45,066 bases of DNA from an uncultured Bacilli bacterium (GTDB lineage: Bacteria; Bacillota_I; Bacilli_A; RF39; UBA660), in NCBI GenBank assembly GCA_947632455.1, contig CANRPK010000007.1, positions 1-45,066 of the forward strand. Reading direction: 5' to 3'. The position numbers were made by a program, and so were the translations under genes. The notes under the pieces are model-generated. The model was not told the origin of the DNA, did no database searches, and saw nothing but the letters and a program-made list of their open reading frames with translations. Position 1 is the first letter of the stretch. Each line of letters opens with the position of its first letter. This document shows positions 8,899 to 15,730 of this stretch, piece after piece.

Positions 8899-9750
8899 AT
8901 GAAAAAATTTATAAATTTGGGGTTGGTTATGGTTTTATTATTAAGTTTATCGGGGTGTTTTAGAGATGATAAACTATTAAATGATAATGTATATACAACA
9001 GTATATCCTATTCAATTTTTAACAGATTATTTATATGGAAGTGAAAAAACTGTACAAAGTATATATCCTTCGGGAGCGGATGTTTTTAATTATGAATTAA
9101 CTCTTAAACAAAAAGAAAATTATCATCGGGGCGCGTTATTTGTATATAATGGTTTAACTAATGAAAAAGAATTAGCTAGAGAGTTTTTAAATGATAATGA
9201 AAATGTTTTATTAATTGATGTAGCTTATGGACTTAATTATGAATATGAAGTAGAAGAGTTATGGTTATCACCAAATAATTATTTAATGTTAGCTAAAAAT
9301 ATTAAAAATAATTTAATAGATTATACAACTAGTAAGATTGTAATAGATAGTATTGAAAGTAAATATAATGAGTTACAACAAACTTTATCATATATGGATG
9401 CGACTTTAAGAAATATTGCAAATAGTGCGGCTTCTAAAGATATAGTTGTATCTTCTTCAAAACTTAAATTTTTAGAAAATTATGGATTTAATGTAATAGT
9501 ACTTGCGGATGAAGATTATAGTACAAGTATAGAAAGTAATTTTAAAAATGAAAAATATAAAGATATATATATGTGTAGTAGTGATGAAGAAACAGAGTTA
9601 ATAAAAAATTTAAAAGATAAATATAAAGCAAATATAATAAATGTAGAAATGATGTATACACTTAGTGATGAAGAAGTACTTAATAATGATAATTATTTAA
9701 CTATTATGCAAACTTTTATTGATAATATAAGAAATACTGCCTTAAGTTAA
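8899..9750 (+). CDS. ZnuA/TroA-like substrate-binding lipoprotein lacking the usual metal ligands
   Basis: Signal peptide with lipobox (LSLSGC, Cys about residue 19), so a lipoprotein. The rest follows the cluster A-I metal-binding fold: VYTTVYPIQFLTDYLYG, SIYPSGADVFNYELTLKQ, LFVYNGL, ELWLSPNNYLMLAKNI and FLENYGFNVIVL. The histidines that bind Zn or Mn in ZnuA/PsaA are replaced: the usual PHxYEP position reads VFNYEL, and the HxWLxP position reads ELWLSP. Only one His is present in the whole protein. 283 aa is family length. No ATPase or permease is adjacent. It may bind another ligand or have a non-transport role. Start ATG after AGGTGA. Confidence 0.75.
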   Translation: MKKFINLGLVMVLLLSLSGCFRDDKLLNDNVYTTVYPIQFLTDYLYGSEKTVQSIYPSGADVFNYELTLKQKENYHRGALFVYNGLTNEKELAREFLNDNENVLLIDVAYGLNYEYEVEELWLSPNNYLMLAKNIKNNLIDYTTSKIVIDSIESKYNELQQTLSYMDATLRNIANSAASKDIVVSSSKLKFLENYGFNVIVLADEDYSTSIESNFKNEKYKDIYMCSSDEETELIKNLKDKYKANIINVEMMYTLSDEEVLNNDNYLTIMQTFIDNIRNTALS

Positions 9751-9752
9751 CC

Positions 9753-9781
9753 TTGTGCGTGGTATTTTTTTTTGCTATAAT
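9753..9781 (+). promoter_or_regulatory. ffh promoter
   Basis: TTGTGC at 9753-9758 and TGC-TATAAT (extended -10, 9773-9781) with a 17-bp spacer. It overlaps an in-frame upstream extension of ffh, so the later ATG must be used. Confidence 0.8.
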
Positions 9782-9802
9782 GTTTTAATGGAGATGGTAG
9801 CA

Positions 9803-11110
9803 ATGTTTGAATATATGGGAGATAGAATTAGTAATGCTATAAAAAATATTCGAGGTATGGGTAGAATTACTGAAGAAAATATCAGTGAAGCAATGAGAGA
9901 AATTAGACTTGCTTTATTAGAAGCTGATGTTAATTATCAAGTAGTTAAAGAATTTGTGGCTAATGTTAAAGAAAAAGCTTTAGGTTTAGATGTTGGTAAA
10001 AATTTAAAGCCCGATGAATTATTTATAAAATTAGTTAAAGATGAATTAGTAGATTTATTAGGGGGAGAATACGAACCTTTAAAAATAAATGATGGACAAA
10101 CTATTCTTATGCTTTGTGGTTTACAAGGAAGTGGTAAAACTACTACGGCTGGTAAATTAGCAAATTATTTAAGAAAAAAACATAATAAACAACCACTTTT
10201 AGTTGCGTGTGATATATATAGACCGGCGGCTATTGAACAATTAAAACAAATTGGTAAAGATTTAAATATTCCAGTATTTTCAGAAGGAAAAATTGAACCT
10301 CAAAAAATTATTGCTGATGCTTTAGAATATGCCAAAGAAAATAAGCGAGATTATATAATTATTGATACGGCTGGTAGATTACAAATTGATGAAGATTTAA
10401 TGCAAGAATTAAAGAATATTGCTGGTAATTTTAAAATTGATGAGACTATTTTAGTAATTGATGCGATGATGGGGCAAGATGCGATAAATGTTATAACCGG
10501 ATTTAATGAAGCCCTTAATTTAACTGGAACTATTTTAACAAAGTTAGATGGTAATACTAAGGGTGGAGTAGCGCTTTCAGTTAGACATTTAACAAATATC
10601 CCAATTAAATTTGTCGGGGATTCAGAAAAAATGGATGGCCTAAGAGAATTTCATCCGATTGCTATGGCAGAACGAATTTTAGATATGGGCGATATTTTAG
10701 GAATTGCCGAAAAAGTTGAAGATGTTATGAGTGAAGATGATGCTAAAGATCAAATGCAAAAAATGCGAAAAGGTAGTTATAGTTTAGAAGATTTTTTAGT
10801 AAATTTAAAACAAATAAAGAAATTAGGCCCATTAGAGAATATTTTAAAAATGCTTCCTGGGGCTCGAAAAATGGGTCTTAATAATATAAGTGTAGATAAT
10901 AAACAACTTTTACATGTTGAGGCGATAATTAGTTCTATGACGCCTTATGAAAGAAAACATCCAGAAGTATTAAAAGCAAGTAGAAAACAAAGAATTGCTA
11001 AAGGTAGTGGAAGAAGTGTAGAAGAAGTTAATCGGCTTTTAAAACAATTTGAAGAAATGAAAAATATGATGAAAGCCTTTAGTAATGGAAATATGAAATT
11101 TGATAAATAA
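9803..11110 (+). CDS. ffh: Signal recognition particle GTPase Ffh
   Basis: SRP54 homologue that binds signal peptides with 4.5S/6S RNA and docks on FtsY. N domain residues 1-90, G domain with GLQGSGKTTTAGKLA (P-loop, from residue 106), DTAGRLQ, TKLDGNTKGG and GDSEKMDGLREFHP. The M domain (from about residue 300) holds MLPGARKMG and SMTPYERKHPEVLKASRKQRIAKGSG, the RNA-binding helix-turn-helix. The methionine-rich tail ends in MKNMMKAFSNGNMKFDK. 435 aa. ATG 9803 has GGAG 9 bp upstream. It is not preceded by ylxM. Confidence 0.97.
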   Translation: MFEYMGDRISNAIKNIRGMGRITEENISEAMREIRLALLEADVNYQVVKEFVANVKEKALGLDVGKNLKPDELFIKLVKDELVDLLGGEYEPLKINDGQTILMLCGLQGSGKTTTAGKLANYLRKKHNKQPLLVACDIYRPAAIEQLKQIGKDLNIPVFSEGKIEPQKIIADALEYAKENKRDYIIIDTAGRLQIDEDLMQELKNIAGNFKIDETILVIDAMMGQDAINVITGFNEALNLTGTILTKLDGNTKGGVALSVRHLTNIPIKFVGDSEKMDGLREFHPIAMAERILDMGDILGIAEKVEDVMSEDDAKDQMQKMRKGSYSLEDFLVNLKQIKKLGPLENILKMLPGARKMGLNNISVDNKQLLHVEAIISSMTPYERKHPEVLKASRKQRIAKGSGRSVEEVNRLLKQFEEMKNMMKAFSNGNMKFDK

Positions 11111-11135
11111 TTTGGTCTTTTACCTAGCCATATAA

Positions 11136-11160
11136 CTAGTTTATACATAAAATAAACTAG
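11136..11160. promoter_or_regulatory. Perfect inverted repeat before the CotD-like gene
   Basis: CTAGTTTAT, 7 nt, then ATAAACTAG: a perfect 9-bp inverted repeat ending 2 bp before the AAGGA ribosome site. No T run follows, so it is not a normal terminator. Operator or mRNA leader hairpin are the options. Confidence 0.5.
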
Positions 11161-11178
11161 AAAGGAAAAGTGATTGGC

Positions 11179-11499
11179 TTGAAAATTAATAATAATAGAG
11201 ATTTTGGGGTTACTCAAGAAGCTTATTATAATACCGGAAGTGATTGTCAAGATATGAATATGGGCTATGGTCAAATGGGAATGATGGGAGAGACTATGCC
11301 AGGCGTAGTATGCCCACCAGTATATGAATGTCCAAGAGAAACAGTTTGTCATCGCTATATTTGTCATGAAGTTCCACATATTCAACCATGTAATACGAGA
11401 ATAATAAACCATCATATATATAGACATACATACACACCTACATATTCTTGTTGTGAAGAAAATGAAGTGCAAAATGTTTATGAAAATAGATGTTGTTAA
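11179..11499 (+). CDS. CotD-like cysteine/histidine-rich spore coat protein
   Basis: 106 aa, rich in Cys, His, Tyr and Met. The centre reads CPPVYECPRETVCHRYICHEVPHIQPCNTRIINHHIYRHTYTP. This resembles the PHIHPxxTxxxNHxxxxHxHYxPHT block of B. subtilis CotD (inner spore coat), and the C-terminus is CC. The N-terminus is Met/Gly-rich (MNMGYGQMGMMGE). Start uncertain: TTG 11179 has GTGAT just upstream, while GTG 11170 sits too close to AAAGGA. A single-gene transcript is suggested by the hairpin upstream and the terminator downstream. No other sporulation gene is in the window, so whether this lineage makes spores is open. Confidence 0.7.
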   Translation: MKINNNRDFGVTQEAYYNTGSDCQDMNMGYGQMGMMGETMPGVVCPPVYECPRETVCHRYICHEVPHIQPCNTRIINHHIYRHTYTPTYSCCEENEVQNVYENRCC

Positions 11500-11525
11500 G
11501 AAGATTTGATAATCTTCTTTTTTTT
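11498..11525 (+). terminator. Terminator after the CotD-like gene
   Basis: 9-bp stem AAGAAGATT/AATCTTCTT, TGAT loop and an eight-T run, starting in the stop codon. Confidence 0.9.
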
Positions 11526-11553
11526 AGCATAAAATTTAGGGAAAGGTGATAGG

Positions 11554-12330
11554 ATGAATTTAAAGTTAATTATTAAAGGTTTTATTGTCGGTATTGGGAA
11601 AGTTATACCGGGAGTTAGTGGAGCTATGTTAGCAGTAATGATGGGAATATATGAAAAATTAATTGGGGCAATTACTAATTTTTTTGATAATATAAAAGAA
11701 AATAGTAAATTATTAGGTAATTTTTGTTTAGGTTTATTTATAGCTATTGTTTTATTTAGTAAAATAATATTATTTTTTTTAACTAATTATTATAAACAGA
11801 CAATTTTTTTATTTTTAGGTTTAATTATGGGAACTTTAAGACCTTTTGTCAAAAAAATTAAATTTAATTTGAAAAACATAACTATTTTTAGTTTAAGTTT
11901 AATTTTATTATTAGCTTTAAGTTTTAATTCGGGGAGTAATACTTTTATTTTTAAAGGAAGTCTTATCCATTATTTATATACTATACTTTTAGGTTTTATT
12001 GATGCTTTATCTTCTATAGTCCCGGGAATTAGTGGAACAGCTATATATATGCTTTTAGGTAGTTATGAATATGTTTTAACTATTTTAAGTAATCCTAATT
12101 CACTAATATTTCTTTTATATATTTTAGGAATAATTATAGGGGTAATAATAGTTAGTATGATAATGCATTATTTATTAGAAAAACAAAAAGAAATAATGGA
12201 CGCGGTTATTTTAGGTTTTATGATAGGGTCCTTAATATTACTTTTTTTAAATGTTAGACCAAGTTTTAGGGCTAGTTATTTAATTTATATGGTAATAGGT
12301 TTATTTTTAGGGGCTATTTTTCCTAATTAA
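11554..12330 (+). CDS. popT: DUF368 membrane protein, undecaprenyl-phosphate translocase (PopT family)
   Basis: 258 aa polytopic membrane protein with about eight hydrophobic segments. It carries the internal repeat typical of DUF368: GKVIPGVSGAMLAVMMGIYEKLI near the N-terminus and SIVPGISGTAIYMLLGSYEYVL in the second half, the two inverted re-entrant motifs. DUF368 proteins (PopT) have been shown to return undecaprenyl phosphate to the inner leaflet for reuse in cell-wall synthesis; that function is transferred here by family. Start ATG with AAAGGTGAT upstream. The gene stands alone after a terminator. Confidence 0.85.
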   Translation: MNLKLIIKGFIVGIGKVIPGVSGAMLAVMMGIYEKLIGAITNFFDNIKENSKLLGNFCLGLFIAIVLFSKIILFFLTNYYKQTIFLFLGLIMGTLRPFVKKIKFNLKNITIFSLSLILLLALSFNSGSNTFIFKGSLIHYLYTILLGFIDALSSIVPGISGTAIYMLLGSYEYVLTILSNPNSLIFLLYILGIIIGVIIVSMIMHYLLEKQKEIMDAVILGFMIGSLILLFLNVRPSFRASYLIYMVIGLFLGAIFPN

Positions 12331-12331
12331 G

Positions 12332-12360
12332 TTTTTATTTAGATAAAATTGTGATATAAT
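12332..12360 (+). promoter_or_regulatory. Promoter of the GNAT gene
   Basis: Extended -10 TGA-TATAAT (12352-12360) with a weak TTTTTA -35 at 17 bp. Confidence 0.55.
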
Positions 12361-12390
12361 GGTTCTTGTTTGCCTAAAGGGGGATTTATT

Positions 12391-13053
12391 ATGATTTTAA
12401 TTAGTGAAGATCTAAAGTATTTAAAATCGTATGCATTAGATAGATTTGAAGATGGATCTGGGGAATGGAAAGTTTGTTTAGAAAAAAGTTATTTTCCTCA
12501 AAAAGAGTTAGATCAATATTTTGTTAAAATATATAAGAGGGGATTAAAAAATTTTGAATGTTTAGGATATGTTTATTTTTATTTAGATTTAAAAACTAAA
12601 AAAAGTACTTATATAGGGTTATATGTTAAAGACGAGTGGAGAAATAAAGGTTTAGCTTCATTACTAATGGCTTATTATATTACTTTGATGCTTGATAATA
12701 ATTATTTAGATATTAGAACTAATTTTAAACAAAGAAAGCCTTTTTTATTATATTTATTAAAAAAATTTAGTTTTGAATTAAATGATATTGGACTTTATCA
12801 AACAAGTATAAATGTAGTTAGTTTATATCGTAATTTTAAAGATAATTATAAGTATTTATTATTTAAAAATCCGGTAGAAAGAGATTCTTTTAAAAAGGGG
12901 ACAATTATGCAGGGTGATAACTATGTTGTTTTATCACAAAAAGAAGAAGGTTTAGAATTTTTAGATAATGTTATTTTATCTATGCAATATTTATTACAAG
13001 ATGAAAATGAAGCTTATCAAAGAGCATTAAGTAAAATTAATAATTTTAAATAA
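12391..13053 (+). CDS. GNAT-family N-acetyltransferase with an unassigned C-terminal domain
   Basis: 220 aa. Residues about 1-125 form a GNAT domain: GYVYFYLDLKTKKSTYIGLYVKDEWRNKGLASLLM contains beta-4 and the acetyl-CoA pyrophosphate loop (R/Q-x-x-G-x-A pattern, here RNKGLA), followed by FLLYLLKKFSFEL. The last 90 residues have no recognised domain. Substrate unknown. ATG 12391 is preferred over the TTG at 12370 because AAAGGGGG lies 7 bp upstream. It precedes secE with about 85 bp and a separate promoter between. Confidence 0.75.
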   Translation: MILISEDLKYLKSYALDRFEDGSGEWKVCLEKSYFPQKELDQYFVKIYKRGLKNFECLGYVYFYLDLKTKKSTYIGLYVKDEWRNKGLASLLMAYYITLMLDNNYLDIRTNFKQRKPFLLYLLKKFSFELNDIGLYQTSINVVSLYRNFKDNYKYLLFKNPVERDSFKKGTIMQGDNYVVLSQKEEGLEFLDNVILSMQYLLQDENEAYQRALSKINNFK

Positions 13054-13056
13054 TAC

Positions 13057-13085
13057 TTGCATTTTAAGAAGTTTTGTGGTAAATT
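13057..13085 (+). promoter_or_regulatory. secE-nusG promoter
   Basis: TTGCAT at 13057-13062 and TGG-TAAATT (extended -10, 13077-13085) with a 17-bp spacer. Predicted transcript start near 13092. Confidence 0.7.
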
Positions 13086-13091
13086 ATAGAT

Positions 13092-13110
13092 GAACACGAA
13101 AGTGTTTTTT
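13092..13110 (+). promoter_or_regulatory. Hairpin with T run at the 5' end of the secE-nusG mRNA
   Basis: AACAC-GAAA-GTGTT followed by TTTT: a 5-bp stem closed by a GNRA tetraloop, lying at or just after the predicted transcript start. Possible 5'-end stabiliser or pause signal; too close to the start to be an ordinary terminator. Confidence 0.4.
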
Positions 13111-13137
13111 AATTTAGAAAAAAATAAGGAGAAGAAA

Positions 13138-13380
13138 ATGGCAAAAAATTCGACAAAAGAAAAAGAAGTAAAAAAGAATAAAAAGGAAAAAGCTCCTAAA
13201 CAAAAAGTAAAAAAAGAAAATTACTTTGTAGGAATTAGAAAAGAGCTTGAAAAGGTAAAATGGCCTAGTAAAGCGGAAGTATTAAAATATACATTTGCAA
13301 CAGTAGTGTTTGTAATTATTTTAGTAATATTCTTTGTATTGTTAAATTTAGTTATGTCTTTAATAAAAGGGGGATTTTAA
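13138..13380 (+). CDS. secE: Preprotein translocase subunit SecE
   Basis: 80 aa. A lysine-rich N-terminus (residues 1-35) is followed by YFVGIRKELEKVKWPSKAEVLKYT, the conserved amphipathic helix, and one transmembrane segment (VVFVIILVIFFVLLNLVM). This is the minimal single-span form of Gram-positive bacteria, which clamps SecY. ATG 13138 has AAGGAG 6 bp upstream; the frame upstream covers the leader hairpin and is not coding. NusG starts 4 bp after the stop, the classical secE-nusG pair; rpmG is not seen in front. Confidence 0.95.
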   Translation: MAKNSTKEKEVKKNKKEKAPKQKVKKENYFVGIRKELEKVKWPSKAEVLKYTFATVVFVIILVIFFVLLNLVMSLIKGGF

Positions 13381-13383
13381 TTA

Positions 13384-13917
13384 ATGGAGAAAGAATGGTA
13401 TGTTGTTAATACCTATTCAGGTCATGAAGCAAAAGTTAAAGAAAAATTAGAAGCTAAAGCAGAGTCTATGGGGATGCAAGATTATATCCATAGAATAATT
13501 ATTCCTGAGACTACTGAAGTTGAAGTAAAAGATGGAGTAAAAAAAGAAAAAGTAAAGAAAATGTTTCCTGGCTATGTCCTTGTAGAAATGGTTATGAGTG
13601 ATGAAGCATGGTATATTGTGCGTAATACTCCAGGCGTAACAGGATTTATTGGATCTTCAGGAAAAGGAGCAAAGCCTACACCATTACTTCCACAAGAAAT
13701 AGATAAAATACTTTCTAACATGGGTATGAGTAGAGTTAATATTGAATCTGAAATGGCCGTTGGAGATAAAGTTAGTATTGTTGATGGTCCATTTAAAGGT
13801 ATGATAGGTAAAGTCGATAGTATTGACTTAGAAAATAATCGATTAAATGTTTTAATTGATTTATTTGGTCAAGAAACGCCAGTTGAAGTAGAAATATATC
13901 AAGTTAGTAAAGCTTAA
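13384..13917 (+). CDS. nusG: Transcription elongation/termination factor NusG
   Basis: 177 aa. The NGN domain includes EWYVVNTYSGHEAKVKEKLE, KMFPGYVLVEMVM and VRNTPGVTGFIGSSG. The C-terminal KOW domain is VGDKVSIVDGPFKGMIGKVDSID. It modulates RNA polymerase pausing and, in Bacillota, binds the non-template strand at pauses. A strong AAAGGGGG ribosome site inside the end of secE precedes the ATG by 10 bp. A terminator follows, so rplK is not in this transcript. Confidence 0.97.
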   Translation: MEKEWYVVNTYSGHEAKVKEKLEAKAESMGMQDYIHRIIIPETTEVEVKDGVKKEKVKKMFPGYVLVEMVMSDEAWYIVRNTPGVTGFIGSSGKGAKPTPLLPQEIDKILSNMGMSRVNIESEMAVGDKVSIVDGPFKGMIGKVDSIDLENNRLNVLIDLFGQETPVEVEIYQVSKA

Positions 13918-13950
13918 AAACTATTAAAAATGATTTAATAGTTTTTTTTT
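13917..13950 (+). terminator. Terminator after nusG
   Basis: 12-bp stem AAAACTATTAAA/TTTAATAGTTTT, 5-nt loop, then a T run. Confidence 0.9.
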
Positions 13951-13956
13951 ACAAAA

Positions 13957-14123
13957 AATTTGTCATGAAAAGTAAAAAATATACAAAATCCTATTGACAT
14001 ACGGGGGGGGGGGTATATGTTATACTAATTTCTGAAAGGAGATATGGATTTTGAAAAATCTAAAAAGAATGTTAGGTTTATTAGTTGTTTCTGTTATGGC
14101 TATAAGTGTAATGGGAACAGCAA
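13957..14123 (+). repeat. 5' direct repeat, copy 1 (promoter plus signal-peptide code)
   Basis: 167 bp almost identical to 15564-15730. It includes the upstream AT-rich region, -35, poly-G run, -10, ribosome site and signal-peptide codons. Differences are single bases and the lengths of the G run (11 here, 10 there) and of one A run. Confidence 0.95.
13994..14026 (+). promoter_or_regulatory. Promoter with 11-G tract in the spacer (putative phase-variable), gene 1
   Basis: TTGACA at 13994-13999 and extended -10 TGT-TATACT at 14018-14026 (hexamer 14021-14026). The spacer of 21 bp contains 11 consecutive G (14003-14013). A 17-bp spacer would need seven G. G runs of this length are otherwise absent from this AT-rich window except in the sister promoter. 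Promoter call is strong; phase variation is inferred. Confidence 0.8.
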
Positions 14124-15403
14124 GAGCCGAGGTTTGTAGCGGAGAAGCATGTCATGTTAAAGCTACAATCGTCGGAAGTAAGAAAGGTTCTGAAACTGCA
14201 ACTTACGGAGATTTAAAAGATGTAGCAGCTGAAATTGCTGCCCGTGCTGGTGTAAGCGATGCTACAGAAAAAATTACTAAAGTTGAAATTACTTTATTAG
14301 ATGATGCTACTTTAGCTGATGTAGCTTTCCACACTGTAAATTCTGCTACTGGTGGAATTACTTGCCCAGTTACAATTAATTTAGGCGGTCATGAATTAGC
14401 TATAGATGTTGCTAGTCCATTCGACGTAAAAAAAGGTGGAAGTTTAACTATTAACGGAAGTGGAGAAGTTACTGCAACTAATAAGGCAACTACATTAGTT
14501 AGTGTAGATCGTAGTGGAAGCTTTAAAACTACTGGAAAAGTTACTTATACTTTAGATGATACAGCTACATTTGTTGCAACAACTACTGATGAAAGTGGAA
14601 GAGTTACAGTTACAACTGATGCTGGTACTACTGTTGAAGCTAACGTTGGCTTTGATGTTAAGGCATATGCTGATGTAACTGTTGCAGGTACTTATAATGT
14701 TGCTGATCAACTAATTAAAGTTGGAGAAAATGCTTCTAAAGCAAATGCTAGTGTTATTAATGTAAACGCTAAAGCTACTTCTACTGGTGAAGATGTTATT
14801 TCAGTTGGTGGTTATACTAAATTAACTATTAATGGTGGTGAATACGCAGCTGACTTAGCTAATAAAAATGCAGTTGCTGTTGATGCAGCTTCAGCTGTAG
14901 TTATTAATGGTGGAGACTTTAAAGCTACTTCTGGCTCTTCAGAAGGCAAAGGTTATGCTGTTGCTTTAGGTGAAGATGTAGAAGCTACTATTAATGGAGG
15001 AACTTTCACAAGTGGTGAAGGTTCAGATGGTGAATACTTACCTGCATTATTTATTAAAACTATGCCAAAGAATAAAGGTAATGTAATAGCTGGTACATTT
15101 AACTATGGAATGGTTGCTACTGGTAAAACTTTAGGTGAACAAGGAAATCCTGACACTGATAAGAATATTGCTAATTTAGTAGCTACTACTTCAACTTATA
15201 CTGTTAATAAAGATAATGGTACTGTAGTTGTTAAAGCTGGTGCTGCTAGTGACCCTGAAAAAGATCCTGAAAATAAACCTAGTACTGGTGATGACCAACC
15301 TAGCGAAAATCCTAAAACTTTTGATGCTATTGGTAGTTTAGTTACTATGGCAATCTCTAGTTTAGGTGTTGTTGGAACAGCAACTAAAAAAATGTTCAAA
15401 TAA
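14051..15403 (+). CDS. Secreted beta-helix surface protein 1, NPKTF cell-wall sorting-like signal
   Basis: 450 aa. A Sec signal peptide (KNLKR, hydrophobic core, cleavage after GTARA) is followed by a domain starting CSGEACHVKATIVGS. Short repeats such as LTINGGEYA, VVINGGDFKA and ATINGGTFTSG mark a right-handed beta-helix as in pectin-lyase-like adhesins. A proline- and charge-rich linker (DPEKDPENKP) leads to NPKTFDAIG, a hydrophobic stretch and a basic TKKMFK tail, the layout of a sortase signal with NPKTF instead of LPxTG (from residue 420). Start is TTG 14051 with AAAGGAGAT upstream; the ATG at 14044 is out of frame. It forms a monocistronic unit. Ligand unknown; an adhesin or antigen role is inferred. 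Confidence 0.85.
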   Translation: MKNLKRMLGLLVVSVMAISVMGTARAEVCSGEACHVKATIVGSKKGSETATYGDLKDVAAEIAARAGVSDATEKITKVEITLLDDATLADVAFHTVNSATGGITCPVTINLGGHELAIDVASPFDVKKGGSLTINGSGEVTATNKATTLVSVDRSGSFKTTGKVTYTLDDTATFVATTTDESGRVTVTTDAGTTVEANVGFDVKAYADVTVAGTYNVADQLIKVGENASKANASVINVNAKATSTGEDVISVGGYTKLTINGGEYAADLANKNAVAVDAASAVVINGGDFKATSGSSEGKGYAVALGEDVEATINGGTFTSGEGSDGEYLPALFIKTMPKNKGNVIAGTFNYGMVATGKTLGEQGNPDTDKNIANLVATTSTYTVNKDNGTVVVKAGAASDPEKDPENKPSTGDDQPSENPKTFDAIGSLVTMAISSLGVVGTATKKMFK

Positions 15404-15458
15404 AAAAAACCTAATAATTTTTTAAGACGAGCTTTTTTCCTCGTCTTTATTTTTTTAT
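15175..15458 (+). repeat. 3' direct repeat, copy 1 (C-terminal code plus terminator)
   Basis: Closely matches 16809-17088. The sorting-signal codons and the terminator are identical; differences are in the linker codons. Confidence 0.9.
15424..15457 (+). terminator. Terminator of surface protein gene 1
   Basis: Stem AAGACGAG/CTCGTCTT with an 8-nt loop, then T-rich; the same sequence follows gene 2. Confidence 0.9.
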
Positions 15459-15460
15459 AT

Positions 15461-15484
15461 AGCCCTAATTTTTAGGGCTTTTTA
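15461..15484 (+). terminator. Second tandem terminator after gene 1
   Basis: 8-bp stem AGCCCTAA/TTAGGGCT with a TTT loop and a T run. It is absent after gene 2. It should insulate gene 2 from read-through of gene 1, making each poly-G promoter independent. The bases 15485-15563 hold nothing else I can identify. Confidence 0.85.
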
Positions 15485-15563
15485 AATTTTATAAAATATT
15501 AAAATATTGTTTGTTAACGGCTAAAATCTAGCTTTAATTAGGTGATAATTTTTATTTAGCAAT

Positions 15564-15730
15564 AATTTGTCATGAAAAGTAAAAAAATATACAAAACCCT
15601 ATTGACATACGGGGGGGGGGTATGTGTTATACTAATTTCTGAAAGGAGATATGGATTTTGAAAAATCTAAAAAGAATGTTAGGTTTATTAGTTGTTTCTG
15701 TTATGGCTATAAGCGTAATGGGAACAGCAA
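15564..15730 (+). repeat. 5' direct repeat, copy 2
   Basis: Partner of 13957-14123. Confidence 0.95.
15602..15633 (+). promoter_or_regulatory. Promoter with 10-G tract in the spacer (putative phase-variable), gene 2
   Basis: TTGACA at 15602-15607 and extended -10 TGT-TATACT at 15625-15633. The spacer is 20 bp with 10 consecutive G (15611-15620), one G fewer than the sister copy. Confidence 0.8.

Noticed and set aside
9755-9802. N-terminal extension of Ffh from the TTG at 9755
   Set aside because: It overlaps the ffh promoter; MFEYMGDRI at 9803 matches the family start and has a ribosome site.
10945-11472. 175-aa minus-strand frame opposite the end of ffh and the CotD-like gene
   Set aside because: No ribosome site or known motif; it is antisense to two well-supported genes and crosses the intergenic palindrome.
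14003-14013. Poly-G run as an assembly error
   Set aside because: Two independent copies of similar but unequal length at the same promoter position are better explained biologically; exact lengths could still be off by one or two.
15196-15399. Minus-strand frames opposite the C-terminal codons of both surface-protein genes (also 16830-17030)
   Set aside because: Mirror images of a conserved plus-strand repeat; no ribosome site or separate signal.
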